Source: an uncultured Eubacteriales bacterium (GTDB lineage Bacteria; Bacillota; Clostridia; Oscillospirales; Oscillospiraceae). From it: a stretch of 17,899 bases of DNA. Under the pieces are notes generated by a model. It had not been told where the DNA came from and did no database searches. It saw only the letters and a program-made list of their open reading frames with translations. The DNA is taken from assembly GCA_900549545.1 (NCBI GenBank), contig URPA01000040.1, positions 1 through 17,899 on the forward strand, written 5' to 3'. Of this stretch, positions 7,054 through 13,932 are shown piece after piece. A program made the position numbers and the translations under genes. How positions within the stretch are numbered: position 1 is the stretch's first letter; each line of letters begins with the position of its first letter.

Positions 7054-7083
7054 AAAAAGCCAGCCCTGACGGGCTGGCTTTTT
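7054..7083 (+). terminator. Intrinsic terminator after the pot operon
   Basis: A perfect 13-bp stem with arms AAAAAGCCAGCCC (7054-7066) and GGGCTGGCTTTTT (7071-7083) closes on the loop TGAC. The A and T runs on both sides make it potentially bidirectional. It lies 156 bases after the potCD stop and insulates spoVAD. Confidence 0.9.
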
Positions 7084-7201
7084 CAATGCAATTTACATAA
7101 TTTTGTTTTCATAATTTAATTCACATAATGTATCGTGTATACTCATCAATTTCCGAGGAATAATATTCTCGATCAAACGCTTTTGAAAGCGAGGAAACGT
7201 G

Positions 7202-8215
7202 ATGTTCAAACGCCTTGGAAAACAGACTGTTCAGCTTCCTTCTCAGCCTGTCATTACAGCATACGCCGCCGTCGGCGGCAAAAAAGAGGGCGAAGGACCG
7301 CTCAAGGCTGGCTTCGACCTCATCTCGGACGACTCATATTTCGGCGAAAAAACATGGGAGCGGGCGGAGAGCAGCATGATCCGCCAGTGCTTTTCCGCCG
7401 CCTGCGACAAGGCCAAAGTCTCCCCCTCCAGCCTTGACTATATACTCTCCGGCGACCTTCTCAACCAGTGCGTCAGCTCCGCTTTCGCCGTGAAGGACAG
7501 CGGCGTGCCATATTGGGGGCTCTACGGGGCCTGCTCCACCATGGCCGAGGGGCTGAGCCTTGGTGCAATGCTCATTGACGGGGGCTATGCAAACCTCGTC
7601 TGCGCTGCAACCGGCTCGCACTTTTGCTCGGCGGAGCGGCAGTACCGCTTCCCGCTGGAATACGGCGGCCAGCGTACCCCCACTTCACAGTGGACAGTGA
7701 CCGGCGCGGGCTCCCTCATCCTCGCGAACGGGGCAGATGGGATATCCGTCACCCACGTCACCACCGGCGCAATAGTTGACGCGGGCATAAAGGACGCAAA
7801 CAACATGGGCGCTGCCATGGCCCCCGCCGCCTATGAGACGCTCAAAGCGCATTTTGCCGACACCGGGCGCGGCCCGGATTATTACGACGCCATTTTCACC
7901 GGCGACCTCGGCAAGCTCGGGCGGGACACCGTGCAGGCGCTGTTTCGGGAAAACGGCGTGTACCTCGGGCCGACTTATATGGACTGCGGCGTGCTTATCT
8001 ACGACCTTGCCGCGCAGGATGTCCACGCGGGCGGCTCGGGCTGCGGGTGCTTTGCCTCGGTGCTCGGGGCGCACATTCTCCCCGCCATGGAGCGCGGCAT
8101 CTGGCGCCGTGTGCTCGTGGCGGCGACGGGCGCGCTCATGTCCCCCACGAGCTTCCAGCAGGGCGACAGCATCCCCGGCATCTGCCACGCGGTGACGCTC
8201 GAAATGAAGGGATAA
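7202..8215 (+). CDS. spoVAD: Stage V sporulation protein AD (SpoVAD)
   Basis: SpoVAD belongs to the SpoVA machinery that moves dipicolinic acid (Ca-DPA) into the developing spore and out at germination. In Bacillus it is a thiolase-like protein that binds DPA at the inner spore membrane. This 337-residue protein matches the family in length. It shows the segments YWGLYGACSTMAEGLSLG (about residues 101-118) and SGCGCFASVLGAHILP, ending with TSFQQGDSIPGICHAV, typical of SpoVAD. The ATG at 7202 lies seven bases after GAGG. A GTG one codon earlier is too close to that site. spoVAE follows after 11 bases. Expression in the forespore late in sporulation is expected from the family, not seen in the sequence. 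The usual partner spoVAC is absent just upstream. Confidence 0.95.
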   Translation: MFKRLGKQTVQLPSQPVITAYAAVGGKKEGEGPLKAGFDLISDDSYFGEKTWERAESSMIRQCFSAACDKAKVSPSSLDYILSGDLLNQCVSSAFAVKDSGVPYWGLYGACSTMAEGLSLGAMLIDGGYANLVCAATGSHFCSAERQYRFPLEYGGQRTPTSQWTVTGAGSLILANGADGISVTHVTTGAIVDAGIKDANNMGAAMAPAAYETLKAHFADTGRGPDYYDAIFTGDLGKLGRDTVQALFRENGVYLGPTYMDCGVLIYDLAAQDVHAGGSGCGCFASVLGAHILPAMERGIWRRVLVAATGALMSPTSFQQGDSIPGICHAVTLEMKG

Positions 8216-8226
8216 GGTAGAGGACA

Positions 8227-8598
8227 ATGGATATATTTTTTGACTATTTAAAAGCCTTTGCCGTGGGCGGGCTGCTGTGCGTCATCGGGCAGCTACTGAT
8301 TGATTATACCAAGCTCACCCCGGCGCGGATCTTGACCTTGTATGTGGTTATCGGCGTCATTCTCGGCGCTCTGGGGCTGTATCAGCCCCTTGCTGACTGG
8401 GCGGGAGCCGGGGCCACCGTCCCGCTGACGGGCTTCGGCAACGCGCTGGCTCAGGGTGTTAAAAAGGCGGTGGCCGAAAAAGGCCTTCTCGGCGCTTTCA
8501 CCGGTGGCTTCACGGCTGCGGCCGGCGGTACCTGCGCCGCCGTGTTCTTCGCCCTCCTCGCCGCGCTGATTTTCAAGCCAAAGGATAAAAATAAGTGA
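8227..8598 (+). CDS. spoVAE: Stage V sporulation protein AE (SpoVAE)
   Basis: This 123-residue membrane protein is almost wholly hydrophobic, with about three to four membrane segments and a basic tail (KPKDKNK). The opening FDYLKAFAVGGLLCVIGQLL and the central LTGFGNALAQGVKKAV segment are characteristic of the SpoVAE (AEb) family, part of the DPA channel complex of the spore inner membrane. It starts 11 bases after spoVAD, behind GTAGAGGAC, and is surely cotranscribed with it. Its stop codon lies inside the first 7-nt spacer (GTGATAT, 8595-8601) of a hairpin array, so the array begins exactly at the gene's end and probably forms its 3' untranslated region. Confidence 0.95.
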   Translation: MDIFFDYLKAFAVGGLLCVIGQLLIDYTKLTPARILTLYVVIGVILGALGLYQPLADWAGAGATVPLTGFGNALAQGVKKAVAEKGLLGAFTGGFTAAAGGTCAAVFFALLAALIFKPKDKNK

Positions 8599-8690
8599 TA
8601 TATCAAGCTGAGCTTGATATGAGGTTTTCCTTTGGAAAATGATATTGCCCGCCGAAAGGCGGGCAATGATATATTCGCTGTTGCGAATAT
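8595..8690. repeat. Array of four hairpins joined by 7-nt spacers
   Basis: Four perfect hairpins occur at 8600-8620 (arm ATATCAAGCT), 8625-8639 (TTTTCC), 8644-8667 (ATTGCCCGCC, GAAA loop) and 8671-8690 (ATATTCGC). Each is introduced by a spacer of the form GTGATAT or ATGATAT, with ATGAGGT before the second. The stems differ in sequence but the spacers repeat. The array fills the gap between the convergent stop codons of spoVAE and the hexokinase gene. The third hairpin may assist termination, but no U tract follows any of them. Confidence 0.8.
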
Positions 8691-8694
8691 TGTT

Positions 8695-9954
8695 TTATGT
8701 GTTTAATAAAGCCGCGGCGGCGGAGCCGGGCATTGTCGAACCGTCGCCAACGTTATATTCATACTCTATCCCCTTTTCGGCGGCGAATGCTGCAAGATAC
8801 TTATCAAGCGCGGGCTTATACACACGGCTTTTCTGCACGAGAGAACCCTCCGCGCAGATAAGGGCTGGCTTATCCTTTCCGCCGCCTGTGAGCAGCAATA
8901 TAGCGGCGAGGTTTATCGCCATGCACTTGGCCGAGCGCTCAATAATAGTCTGCGCCACGGTCTTTATAAACTCCGCATCCTCGGGTGAGACGCCCTCCAA
9001 GCCCTCGCCGCAGGCAAAAGCATCCACCACGGCGGTGTCTATCCGCCCCATAGCGGCAACTCTTTCCCCTGCCGATTTGGAGACATAGCCCTCCTGTGCG
9101 GCTCGGATAACAGCAGTGGAGCAGACCGAGCCAAGGTACACCCCCGAGGTGAGCTTTTCAAAGTGCTTGAGGCCGGGGTTTTCGCTCTGCCTATCAAGCT
9201 CCTCATCCAGATCACCACGGGCAATGCCGTCATACATGCCGGACTCGTTGTTGACAATCATTCTGCCCGGTGCAAGGCCGGGGAGCTTTGTGATGCGGCC
9301 CGCGTCAATGTCGCAGCAGGTGTTTGTCCCCGTACCGCTGACCTGACCGATAAGGGCGCTGTACCCGGCGGTATCAAGCCCGGCCGAACCGCCGAGGAGC
9401 ACAGCGGCGGTGTCATTCAGAAGGACCGCCCGCTTGCCGCATATTCCGCGGCGTTCAAGCTCCTTCAGCAGATCCGCGCAGACGCGCTTACCGGCAGAGT
9501 CCTTGATGACGACCTCCTTATCTATCCTGCCGACAATGCCGTCAAGCTCCGGGGTGATGTCGGCGGTGTATGAAAAGCAGTAGCCGATCACATCGGCATA
9601 GGCCATAAGCGGCTCAATTTTATCCGCCGTGAAGGCGATAAACTCCTCCCAGCTCGCGGGCTTTCCGATGCCGGGCATACCGGCCTTGGTGAGCCGCTCC
9701 ACCCTGACGCCGTCCGCCGTAAAGCGCACAAGCGCCGCGCGGAAGTTCGTGCCGCCCGCGTCAATGACCACAACGGGCCTGTCAAGCGGCAAAGCGCCGT
9801 CTATGTACAGCCTTGTCGGTATCATGGGCATGGAGGATTTCTCCCCTCTCAGGCCGCGCTCCATATCCTCCGCCATGCGCTGGGCCTCTATATTTACGTC
9901 CAGACTCTCCGGGCAGATGCCGTGCTTATTCAAAAACTCTTTTGCCTTATCCAT
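8695..9954 (-). CDS. Hexokinase of the eukaryotic-type family
   Basis: This 419-residue cytoplasmic sugar kinase transfers phosphate from ATP to a hexose, probably glucose. Motifs follow the eukaryotic hexokinase order rather than the ROK or GlcK families: phosphate-1 loop DAGGTNFR (65-72), LLND with the likely catalytic Asp181, VSGTGTNTC (205-213), NNESG (235-239, matching the sugar-binding Glu motif) and LTSGVYLGS (268-276). Near the end GDGSTMPGSAAAAL fits the adenosine-binding motif. At about 420 residues it is close to one hexokinase unit. GTG 9966 would overlap the ribosome binding site GGAGG, so ATG 9954 is chosen. The gene lies 55 bp downstream of the SPFH gene on the same strand, with an intrinsic terminator in between, so its promoter is unclear. 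The substrate is inferred from the family only. Confidence 0.9.
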   Translation of the reverse strand: MDKAKEFLNKHGICPESLDVNIEAQRMAEDMERGLRGEKSSMPMIPTRLYIDGALPLDRPVVVIDAGGTNFRAALVRFTADGVRVERLTKAGMPGIGKPASWEEFIAFTADKIEPLMAYADVIGYCFSYTADITPELDGIVGRIDKEVVIKDSAGKRVCADLLKELERRGICGKRAVLLNDTAAVLLGGSAGLDTAGYSALIGQVSGTGTNTCCDIDAGRITKLPGLAPGRMIVNNESGMYDGIARGDLDEELDRQSENPGLKHFEKLTSGVYLGSVCSTAVIRAAQEGYVSKSAGERVAAMGRIDTAVVDAFACGEGLEGVSPEDAEFIKTVAQTIIERSAKCMAINLAAILLLTGGGKDKPALICAEGSLVQKSRVYKPALDKYLAAFAAEKGIEYEYNVGDGSTMPGSAAAALLNT

Positions 9955-9971
9955 CTTTTCCTCCACACATT

Positions 9972-9999
9972 AAAAAAGGCGGCCAAAGCCGCCTTTTTT
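9972..9999 (-). terminator. Intrinsic terminator between SPFH and hexokinase genes
   Basis: A perfect stem has arms AAAAAAGGCGGC (9972-9983) and GCCGCCTTTTTT (9988-9999). On the minus strand it ends in a U run ten bases after the SPFH stop. It stops only 17 bases before the hexokinase start codon, close to its ribosome binding site. Confidence 0.9.
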
Positions 10000-10009
10000 T
10001 ATTGAAAAA

Positions 10010-10894
10010 TTACTCCTTGACAGCCTCGACCACACCCTCGGCAAGGCCGGCAATGCCCTGTATCTCGCTGGGGATGATGATCTTGGTGGCCTTTCCGTCG
10101 GCAGCGGCGGTGAAGGCCTCGAGAGCCTTTATCTTGATGACGGCGTCAGTCGGGCAGGCCTCGTTAATCAGGCGGATACCCTCGGCGGTAGCCTTCTGCA
10201 CTTTGAGGATAGCCTCGGCCTGACCTTCGGCCTCAAGAATCTGCTGCTGCTTTTTAGCGTCCGCGCGGAGAATGGCGGACTCCTTCTCGCCCTCGGCCTC
10301 GAGAATGGCTGCGCGCTTTTCACCCTCTGCGCGCAGGATGGCCTCACGGCGCTCACGCTCAGCCTTCATCTGCTTCTCCATGGCGTTCTGAATCTCCTTG
10401 GGTGGCAGAATGTTCTTAAGCTCAACGCGGTTGACCTTGATGCCCCAGGGGTCGGTCGCCTCGTCGAGGATGGCGCGCATCTTGGTGTTGATAATATCGC
10501 GGCTGGTGAGGCACTGGTCAAGCTCCAGCTCGCCGATGATGTTACGAAGCGTTGTCGCGGCGAGATTTTCGATAGCGCCCATAGGCTGGTCAACGCCATA
10601 GGTGTACATCTTGGGGTCGGTAATCTGGAAGTAGATAACGGTATCGATCTGCATGGTGACGTTATCCTTGGTGATGACCGGCTGGGGCGGGAAGTCCGCC
10701 ACCTGCTCCTTTAAAGTTACAACCTTGGCGATGCGCTCAATGAAGGGCACCTTCAGGTGCATACCGGTGTTCCAGGTGGTCTTGTACGCGCCGAGGCGCT
10801 CCACCACATAGGCCTTGGACTGCTGCACGATGCGAATGCAGCGCACAAAAATGACGACAACAATCAGGAAAAGCGCTATGATAACATAAGGCAT
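10010..10894 (-). CDS. SPFH/band 7 (stomatin-like) membrane protein
   Basis: This 294-residue protein has one N-terminal membrane helix (about 4-22), then a band 7 domain beginning RIVQQSKAYVVERLGAYKTT and containing TLKEQVADFPPQPVITKDNV and the TLRNIIGELELDQCLTSRD stretch typical of stomatin/QmcA-type proteins. A charged helical region with repeated RAEGEK/EAEGEK units (about 173-235) is predicted to be a coiled coil that drives oligomerisation. Such proteins form large ring assemblies on membranes and are thought to organise membrane proteins. ATG 10894 follows AAAGGAG. The gene follows an NfeD-like gene after 21 bases, the well-known NfeD-SPFH pair, and ends at a terminator, so the two form an operon. 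The exact cellular role is not known. Confidence 0.93.
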   Translation of the reverse strand: MPYVIIALFLIVVVIFVRCIRIVQQSKAYVVERLGAYKTTWNTGMHLKVPFIERIAKVVTLKEQVADFPPQPVITKDNVTMQIDTVIYFQITDPKMYTYGVDQPMGAIENLAATTLRNIIGELELDQCLTSRDIINTKMRAILDEATDPWGIKVNRVELKNILPPKEIQNAMEKQMKAERERREAILRAEGEKRAAILEAEGEKESAILRADAKKQQQILEAEGQAEAILKVQKATAEGIRLINEACPTDAVIKIKALEAFTAAADGKATKIIIPSEIQGIAGLAEGVVEAVKE

Positions 10895-10915
10895 AATAAC
10901 TCTCCTTTACTCTTT

Positions 10916-11368
10916 TCAGGTATTTTCTTCCGTCGGGGCAACAATGAGCTTGACCCCGTCGATGCGCAGGGCCTTCACCGTCTCCCCTTTTTTGATTTTC
11001 AGATTCTCGTCCGCACTGCGGGCCGTCCACGTCTTGCCGCCGACAACCACCGCGCCGGCGCCCAAAACATTGTCGATATCCTCCGTCACTATGCACTCTC
11101 TGCCCAGAACCGCGTCAGCGTTTGTGGGCTGGACCTTCGCATTGACATACTTCCTTGCAAGGGGCCTCGTCAGCGCCAGCGAAATGATGGACACCAGCAA
11201 AAACCACACAATCTGAAGCCAGATCGGCGCGCTCAAAAGCGCGGAGATGAGCGCCGCCAGAGCACCCAGCGCGAACCAGATAGAAACCAGACCCGGCACA
11301 ACGCCCTCAATGATCAGAAGGATAATCATAGCGACAAGCCACACGACTGTCATGTCGATAAAAGCCAC
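10916..11368 (-). CDS. NfeD-like membrane protein
   Basis: This is a protein of about 150 residues with two to three hydrophobic segments in the first half (including VVWLVAMIILLIIEGVVPG and a segment ending in LTRPLARKYV). A C-terminal soluble OB-fold-like domain follows, with ADAVLGRECIVTEDI and the stretch GKTWTARSADENLKIKKGE, typical of NfeD proteins. It lacks the ClpP-like protease domain of long NfeD proteins, so it is the short form that partners with SPFH proteins, and its gene directly precedes one here. The frame is open to GTG 11377, but that codon abuts the AGAGG ribosome binding site. The GTG at 11368 has proper spacing and is preferred. A promoter lies 34 bases upstream. Confidence 0.88.
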   Translation of the reverse strand: MAFIDMTVVWLVAMIILLIIEGVVPGLVSIWFALGALAALISALLSAPIWLQIVWFLLVSIISLALTRPLARKYVNAKVQPTNADAVLGRECIVTEDIDNVLGAGAVVVGGKTWTARSADENLKIKKGETVKALRIDGVKLIVAPTEENT

Positions 11369-11401
11369 TATAAGCACCTCTTTCCGTTTCCTCGTGTCCT
11401 T

Positions 11402-11430
11402 ATTATATACTAAAGCTGGGGTGTCTGCAA
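11402..11430 (-). promoter_or_regulatory. Promoter of the NfeD-SPFH operon
   Basis: On the minus strand TTGCAG (11430-11425) and TATAAT (11407-11402) are exactly 17 bases apart. The -10 box is perfect and the -35 box matches the first three positions and one other. Transcription would start near 11395. Confidence 0.75.
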
Positions 11431-11497
11431 GTATATTTTTTCACAGGAAAGTGCCTGATTGCGAAGAAGATTTTTCCGTTTTTCGGCGCTTTAACTC

Positions 11498-11526
11498 TTT
11501 ACTTTTTTCACGTGATGATGTAACAT
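11498..11526 (+). promoter_or_regulatory. Probable promoter of the yerC operon
   Basis: TTTACT (11498-11503), 17 bases and TAACAT (11521-11526) form a moderate sigma-A match about 60 bases before the yerC start. It is the best candidate in the divergent spacer between the NfeD and yerC genes. Confidence 0.45.
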
Positions 11527-11586
11527 AGTAAAAAACATGTATTCAAGTATCTGGCTTTTGATAATTTCAATATATGGAGGCTAAAA

Positions 11587-11883
11587 ATGAACAACAGACG
11601 CAATAAGCAGCGCAATGAGGAACTTTATAAGGCAATTCTCTCCCTTGAATCCGTTGACGAGTGTTTGAAGTTTTTTGACGACCTTTGCACCGTGTCCGAG
11701 CTTATGGCCATGGAGCAGCGCTATCAGGTCGCTACCTGCCTTAATTCCGGCATGATTTACAACGACATTCTGGCCGAGACCGGCGCTTCCAGCGCGACTA
11801 TCAGCCGCGTCAACCGCTCGCTCCAGTATGGCCGCGGCGGGTACGAGATTGTTTTCAACCGCATGAAGGAGAAAAAAGCATGA
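11587..11883 (+). CDS. yerC: YerC/TrpR-related DNA-binding protein
   Basis: This 98-residue protein belongs to the YerC/YecD family, small relatives of the tryptophan repressor TrpR found in many Firmicutes. The helix-turn-helix is visible as YNDILAETGASSATISRVNRSL (about residues 58-79). The first half (KAILSLESVDECLKFFDDLC, then ELMAMEQRYQVA) matches the helical dimerisation part of TrpR-like proteins. No effector can be deduced, and the TrpR tryptophan pocket should not be assumed. ATG 11587 follows TGGAGG at good spacing. The stop codon overlaps the start of the methyltransferase gene (ATGA), indicating coupling, and it heads an operon with that gene and hslO. Confidence 0.9.
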   Translation: MNNRRNKQRNEELYKAILSLESVDECLKFFDDLCTVSELMAMEQRYQVATCLNSGMIYNDILAETGASSATISRVNRSLQYGRGGYEIVFNRMKEKKA

Positions 11884-12611
11884 ACTGCTACGGCTCACTT
11901 GCCGGGTGGTACGATAAGTTCACCGGCGATGTGCCATATGAGCGCTTTGCGCAGCTTTATGAGGCGGAGTTTGCACGCTGCGGCGGCGAATTCCGCCTTC
12001 TGCTGGATTTATGCTGCGGCACGGGGACGCTCACGCGCATAATGGCCGAGCGCGGGTATGAGCTTATCGGGGTTGATGCCTCGGTGGATATGCTCATGCA
12101 GGCGCGGGAGAAATGCGCGGACCTGCCGGCGCCGCCCCTGCTGCTGTGCCAGAGCGCGGAGGAGCTTGATTTATATGGCACGGTGGACGCGGCGTACTGC
12201 TCGCTTGACGGGATGAACTACATCCCGCCCCGGCACCTGCCGGAGCTCCTGCGCAGGCTGCACCTGTTTATCCGCCCCGGCGGGCTGTTCATTTTCGACA
12301 TTCGTCCGGCGGACTGGCTCAAAAGTCTTGACGGGCAGGCCTTTGTCGACGAGACGGAGGACGCGCTCTGCCTCTGGCGGGCGGAGTTTGACCCCGAGCT
12401 TCCCGCGCTGCGCTATGGGATGAATATCTTCTCCCGCAACGGCGAGCTCTGGCGCAGAAATGACGAGGAGCATATTGAGTACGCCCACAGCTTTGAGGGG
12501 CTGAGCGCGCTTTTGACAAAGGCGGGCTTTGAGAAGATTCACCTTGTCCCCGGCTTCACCGAGGCGGGCGACGGGCGGATATTTATCAGCGCCGCAAACC
12601 TGCCGCACTAA
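11880..12611 (+). CDS. Class I SAM-dependent methyltransferase
   Basis: This 243-residue soluble enzyme has a Rossmann-type methyltransferase fold. Motif I is LLLDLCCGTGTLTRIMAERG (about 40-59), which binds S-adenosylmethionine. The following strand ends in GVDAS (64-68), whose acidic residue holds the ribose. A motif resembling LHLFIRPGGLFIFDI (about 127-141) is the usual post-methylation strand region. The start YGSLAGWYDKFTGDVPYERF is common among clostridial methyltransferases of unknown substrate. It begins within the yerC stop codon and is followed after 27 bases by hslO. The substrate cannot be deduced. Confidence 0.88.
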   Translation: MNCYGSLAGWYDKFTGDVPYERFAQLYEAEFARCGGEFRLLLDLCCGTGTLTRIMAERGYELIGVDASVDMLMQAREKCADLPAPPLLLCQSAEELDLYGTVDAAYCSLDGMNYIPPRHLPELLRRLHLFIRPGGLFIFDIRPADWLKSLDGQAFVDETEDALCLWRAEFDPELPALRYGMNIFSRNGELWRRNDEEHIEYAHSFEGLSALLTKAGFEKIHLVPGFTEAGDGRIFISAANLPH

Positions 12612-12638
12612 TTTATCGCATAAAAAAGAGGTAATACC

Positions 12639-13523
12639 ATGGACAGAATTATCCGCGCAACAGCGGGAGAAGGTTTAATAAAAATGGCGGTTGTCACCGC
12701 GAGGGACACCATACAGCGCGCCCGGGAGATTCACGGCTGCTCCCCCACCGCCTCCGCCGCTCTGGGCAGGGCGCTCTGCGCCGCGTCACTGATGGGGCAG
12801 GCCATGAAGGAGGAGAACGCCTCCCTTACCCTGCGCATTGACGGCGGCGGGCCTATCGGCGGCATTGTCGCCGTGTCTGACAGCGAGGGCTGTGTGCGCG
12901 GCCATGTGGGCGACCCGCATGTGGATCTCCCGCTTCGCAGCGACGGGAAGCTCAGCGTGGGCGCCGCAGTCGGACGGGACGGTATGCTCACCGTCAGCCG
13001 GGACATCGGCCTGAGAGAGCCGTACATCGGCTCTGTGGAGCTTGTCAGCGGCGAAATTGCCGAGGATGTGACCGCTTATCTGCTCTCAAGTGAGCAGGTG
13101 GCCTCCGCCTGCGCTCTGGGTGTGCTGGTGGATACCGACTGCTCCATCAAGGCGGCGGGCGGCTTCATCGTCCAGCTTATGCCCGGCGCGGAGGAGGAGC
13201 TTATCTCTAAGCTTGAGGACAATATTTTCATGATGGACCAGCTCACCACCATTTTGGACGAGGACGGGCCGTACGCCGTTTTTGACCAGGTTCTCAAGGG
13301 CTTTGAGCACCACATCGTGGAGGAGAGCGAGATAAGCTATCGCTGCTATTGCAGCCGGGAGCGCATCGCCGCCGCCATTGAGTGCGTCAGCCGCGAGGAG
13401 CTTGAGCAGATGATAGCCGAGGATGACGGCGCGCACTGCCGCTGCCACTTCTGCGGCACGGACTACGCCTTCTCCGCCGATGAGCTTCGTGAGATTTTAG
13501 CGCGAAAGGCCAGCGCCGAATAA
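12639..13523 (+). CDS. hslO: Redox-regulated chaperone Hsp33
   Basis: Hsp33 is a cytoplasmic holdase that holds zinc through four cysteines when reduced and, on oxidative stress with unfolding, forms disulfides and binds unfolding proteins. This 294-residue protein shows the redox switch: CYC at Cys236 and Cys238 and CHFC at Cys269 and Cys272, the CxC and CxxC pairs of the family. The start DRIIRATAGEGLIK and the segment GPIGGIVAVSDSEGCVRGHVG are also typical. An extra cysteine at 267 gives CRCHFC, a small deviation. ATG 12639 follows AAGAGGTAATA. It is the third gene of the yerC operon. No terminator follows before the 39-codon gene, so read-through is possible. Confidence 0.96.
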   Translation: MDRIIRATAGEGLIKMAVVTARDTIQRAREIHGCSPTASAALGRALCAASLMGQAMKEENASLTLRIDGGGPIGGIVAVSDSEGCVRGHVGDPHVDLPLRSDGKLSVGAAVGRDGMLTVSRDIGLREPYIGSVELVSGEIAEDVTAYLLSSEQVASACALGVLVDTDCSIKAAGGFIVQLMPGAEEELISKLEDNIFMMDQLTTILDEDGPYAVFDQVLKGFEHHIVEESEISYRCYCSRERIAAAIECVSREELEQMIAEDDGAHCRCHFCGTDYAFSADELREILARKASAE

Positions 13524-13630
13524 GCCTTATTTAGGCAAAGCCACCCACATTGTCTGTTTTTTTCGCATGAAGCATATTTTTGTCCATTTTCTTTCTCATA
13601 GCGCCCTGCTATGCTGGTGTAAACAGAAAG

Positions 13631-13646
13631 GCCGGGGCTTCCCGGC
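13631..13646 (+). other. Leader hairpin before the 39-codon gene
   Basis: GCCGGG (13631-13636) and CCCGGC (13641-13646) pair around GCTT, 10 bases before the AGGAGG ribosome binding site at 13657. It could stabilise the leader mRNA; it does not mask the ribosome binding site. Confidence 0.5.
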
Positions 13647-13669
13647 AAATATAACAGGAGGAAAACGAC

Positions 13670-13789
13670 ATGAAAAAATGCAAATGCGAAGCCAAGGGCA
13701 AAAAGAAAATCTGCGTGTTCGGTAAGCTGCTCGTCGTGGCAGTGGTTCTTTTCGGCGGGTTTAAGTTTTACAAATCCAAGAAGGACTGA
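13670..13789 (+). CDS. 39-residue basic membrane miniprotein
   Basis: I do not recognise this gene. It encodes 39 residues: a short basic, cysteine-containing N-terminus with CKC (residues 4-6) and Cys15, a single hydrophobic helix (about 18-31, VFGKLLVVAVVLFGGF) and a lysine-rich tail ending KSKKD. The reality of the gene is supported by a perfect AGGAGG seven bases before the ATG, by the coherent membrane-helix layout, and by a strong terminator starting 10 bases after the stop. It lies 146 bases after hslO on the same strand. Its function is unknown. A small membrane-associated regulator or a modulator of a larger complex are possibilities. The family of similar short Lys/Cys-rich proteins cannot be established without a search. 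Confidence 0.75.
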   Translation: MKKCKCEAKGKKKICVFGKLLVVAVVLFGGFKFYKSKKD

Positions 13790-13798
13790 TTAAAGTTT

Positions 13799-13835
13799 AG
13801 AGCGCCCACGCCAAATGGCGTGGGCGCTCTGTTTT
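13799..13835 (+). terminator. Intrinsic terminator after the miniprotein gene
   Basis: A perfect 14-bp stem with arms AGAGCGCCCACGCC (13799-13812) and GGCGTGGGCGCTCT (13817-13830) closes on AAAT and is followed by GTTTTG. It ends the miniprotein gene and probably the yerC-hslO transcript. Confidence 0.88.
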
Positions 13836-13866
13836 GTCCGGCAGAGCCTTGCGCATAGTAAAAAAC

Positions 13867-13895
13867 TTGCCAAAGCGTGTAAATTCGGTTATAAT
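13867..13895 (+). promoter_or_regulatory. Promoter of the tetR-family gene
   Basis: TTGCCA (13867-13872) and a perfect TATAAT (13890-13895) are separated by exactly 17 bases. Transcription should start near 13902, about 30 bases before the ATG. The nearby start leaves little room for an operator downstream, so autoregulation, if present, would act at this promoter. Confidence 0.85.
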
Positions 13896-13932
13896 ATCAA
13901 ATCAAGTAAGAATTTGACAGGGAGTGCCACTG

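Larger units (their letters stand above)
6898..7201. other. Intergenic region between pot and spoVA operons
   Basis: This 304-bp spacer contains a palindromic repeat copy (6957-7008), an intrinsic terminator (7054-7083) and about 115 bp of AT-rich leader before spoVAD. The spoVA promoter should lie in that leader. In relatives it is read by the forespore sigma factor G, but I do not see a match good enough to mark. TATACT at 7138-7143 has no convincing partner. Confidence 0.6.

Noticed and set aside
7095..7143. Possible sigma-G promoter for spoVAD (CATAAT and TATACT words)
   Set aside because: Spacing between candidate -35 and -10 boxes is wrong (23 bases or 9 bases), so no site was marked.
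8595..8690. Interpretation of the hairpin arrays as CRISPR
   Set aside because: The repeated word is only 7 nt, stems between are palindromic rather than spacer-like, and no cas gene is present.
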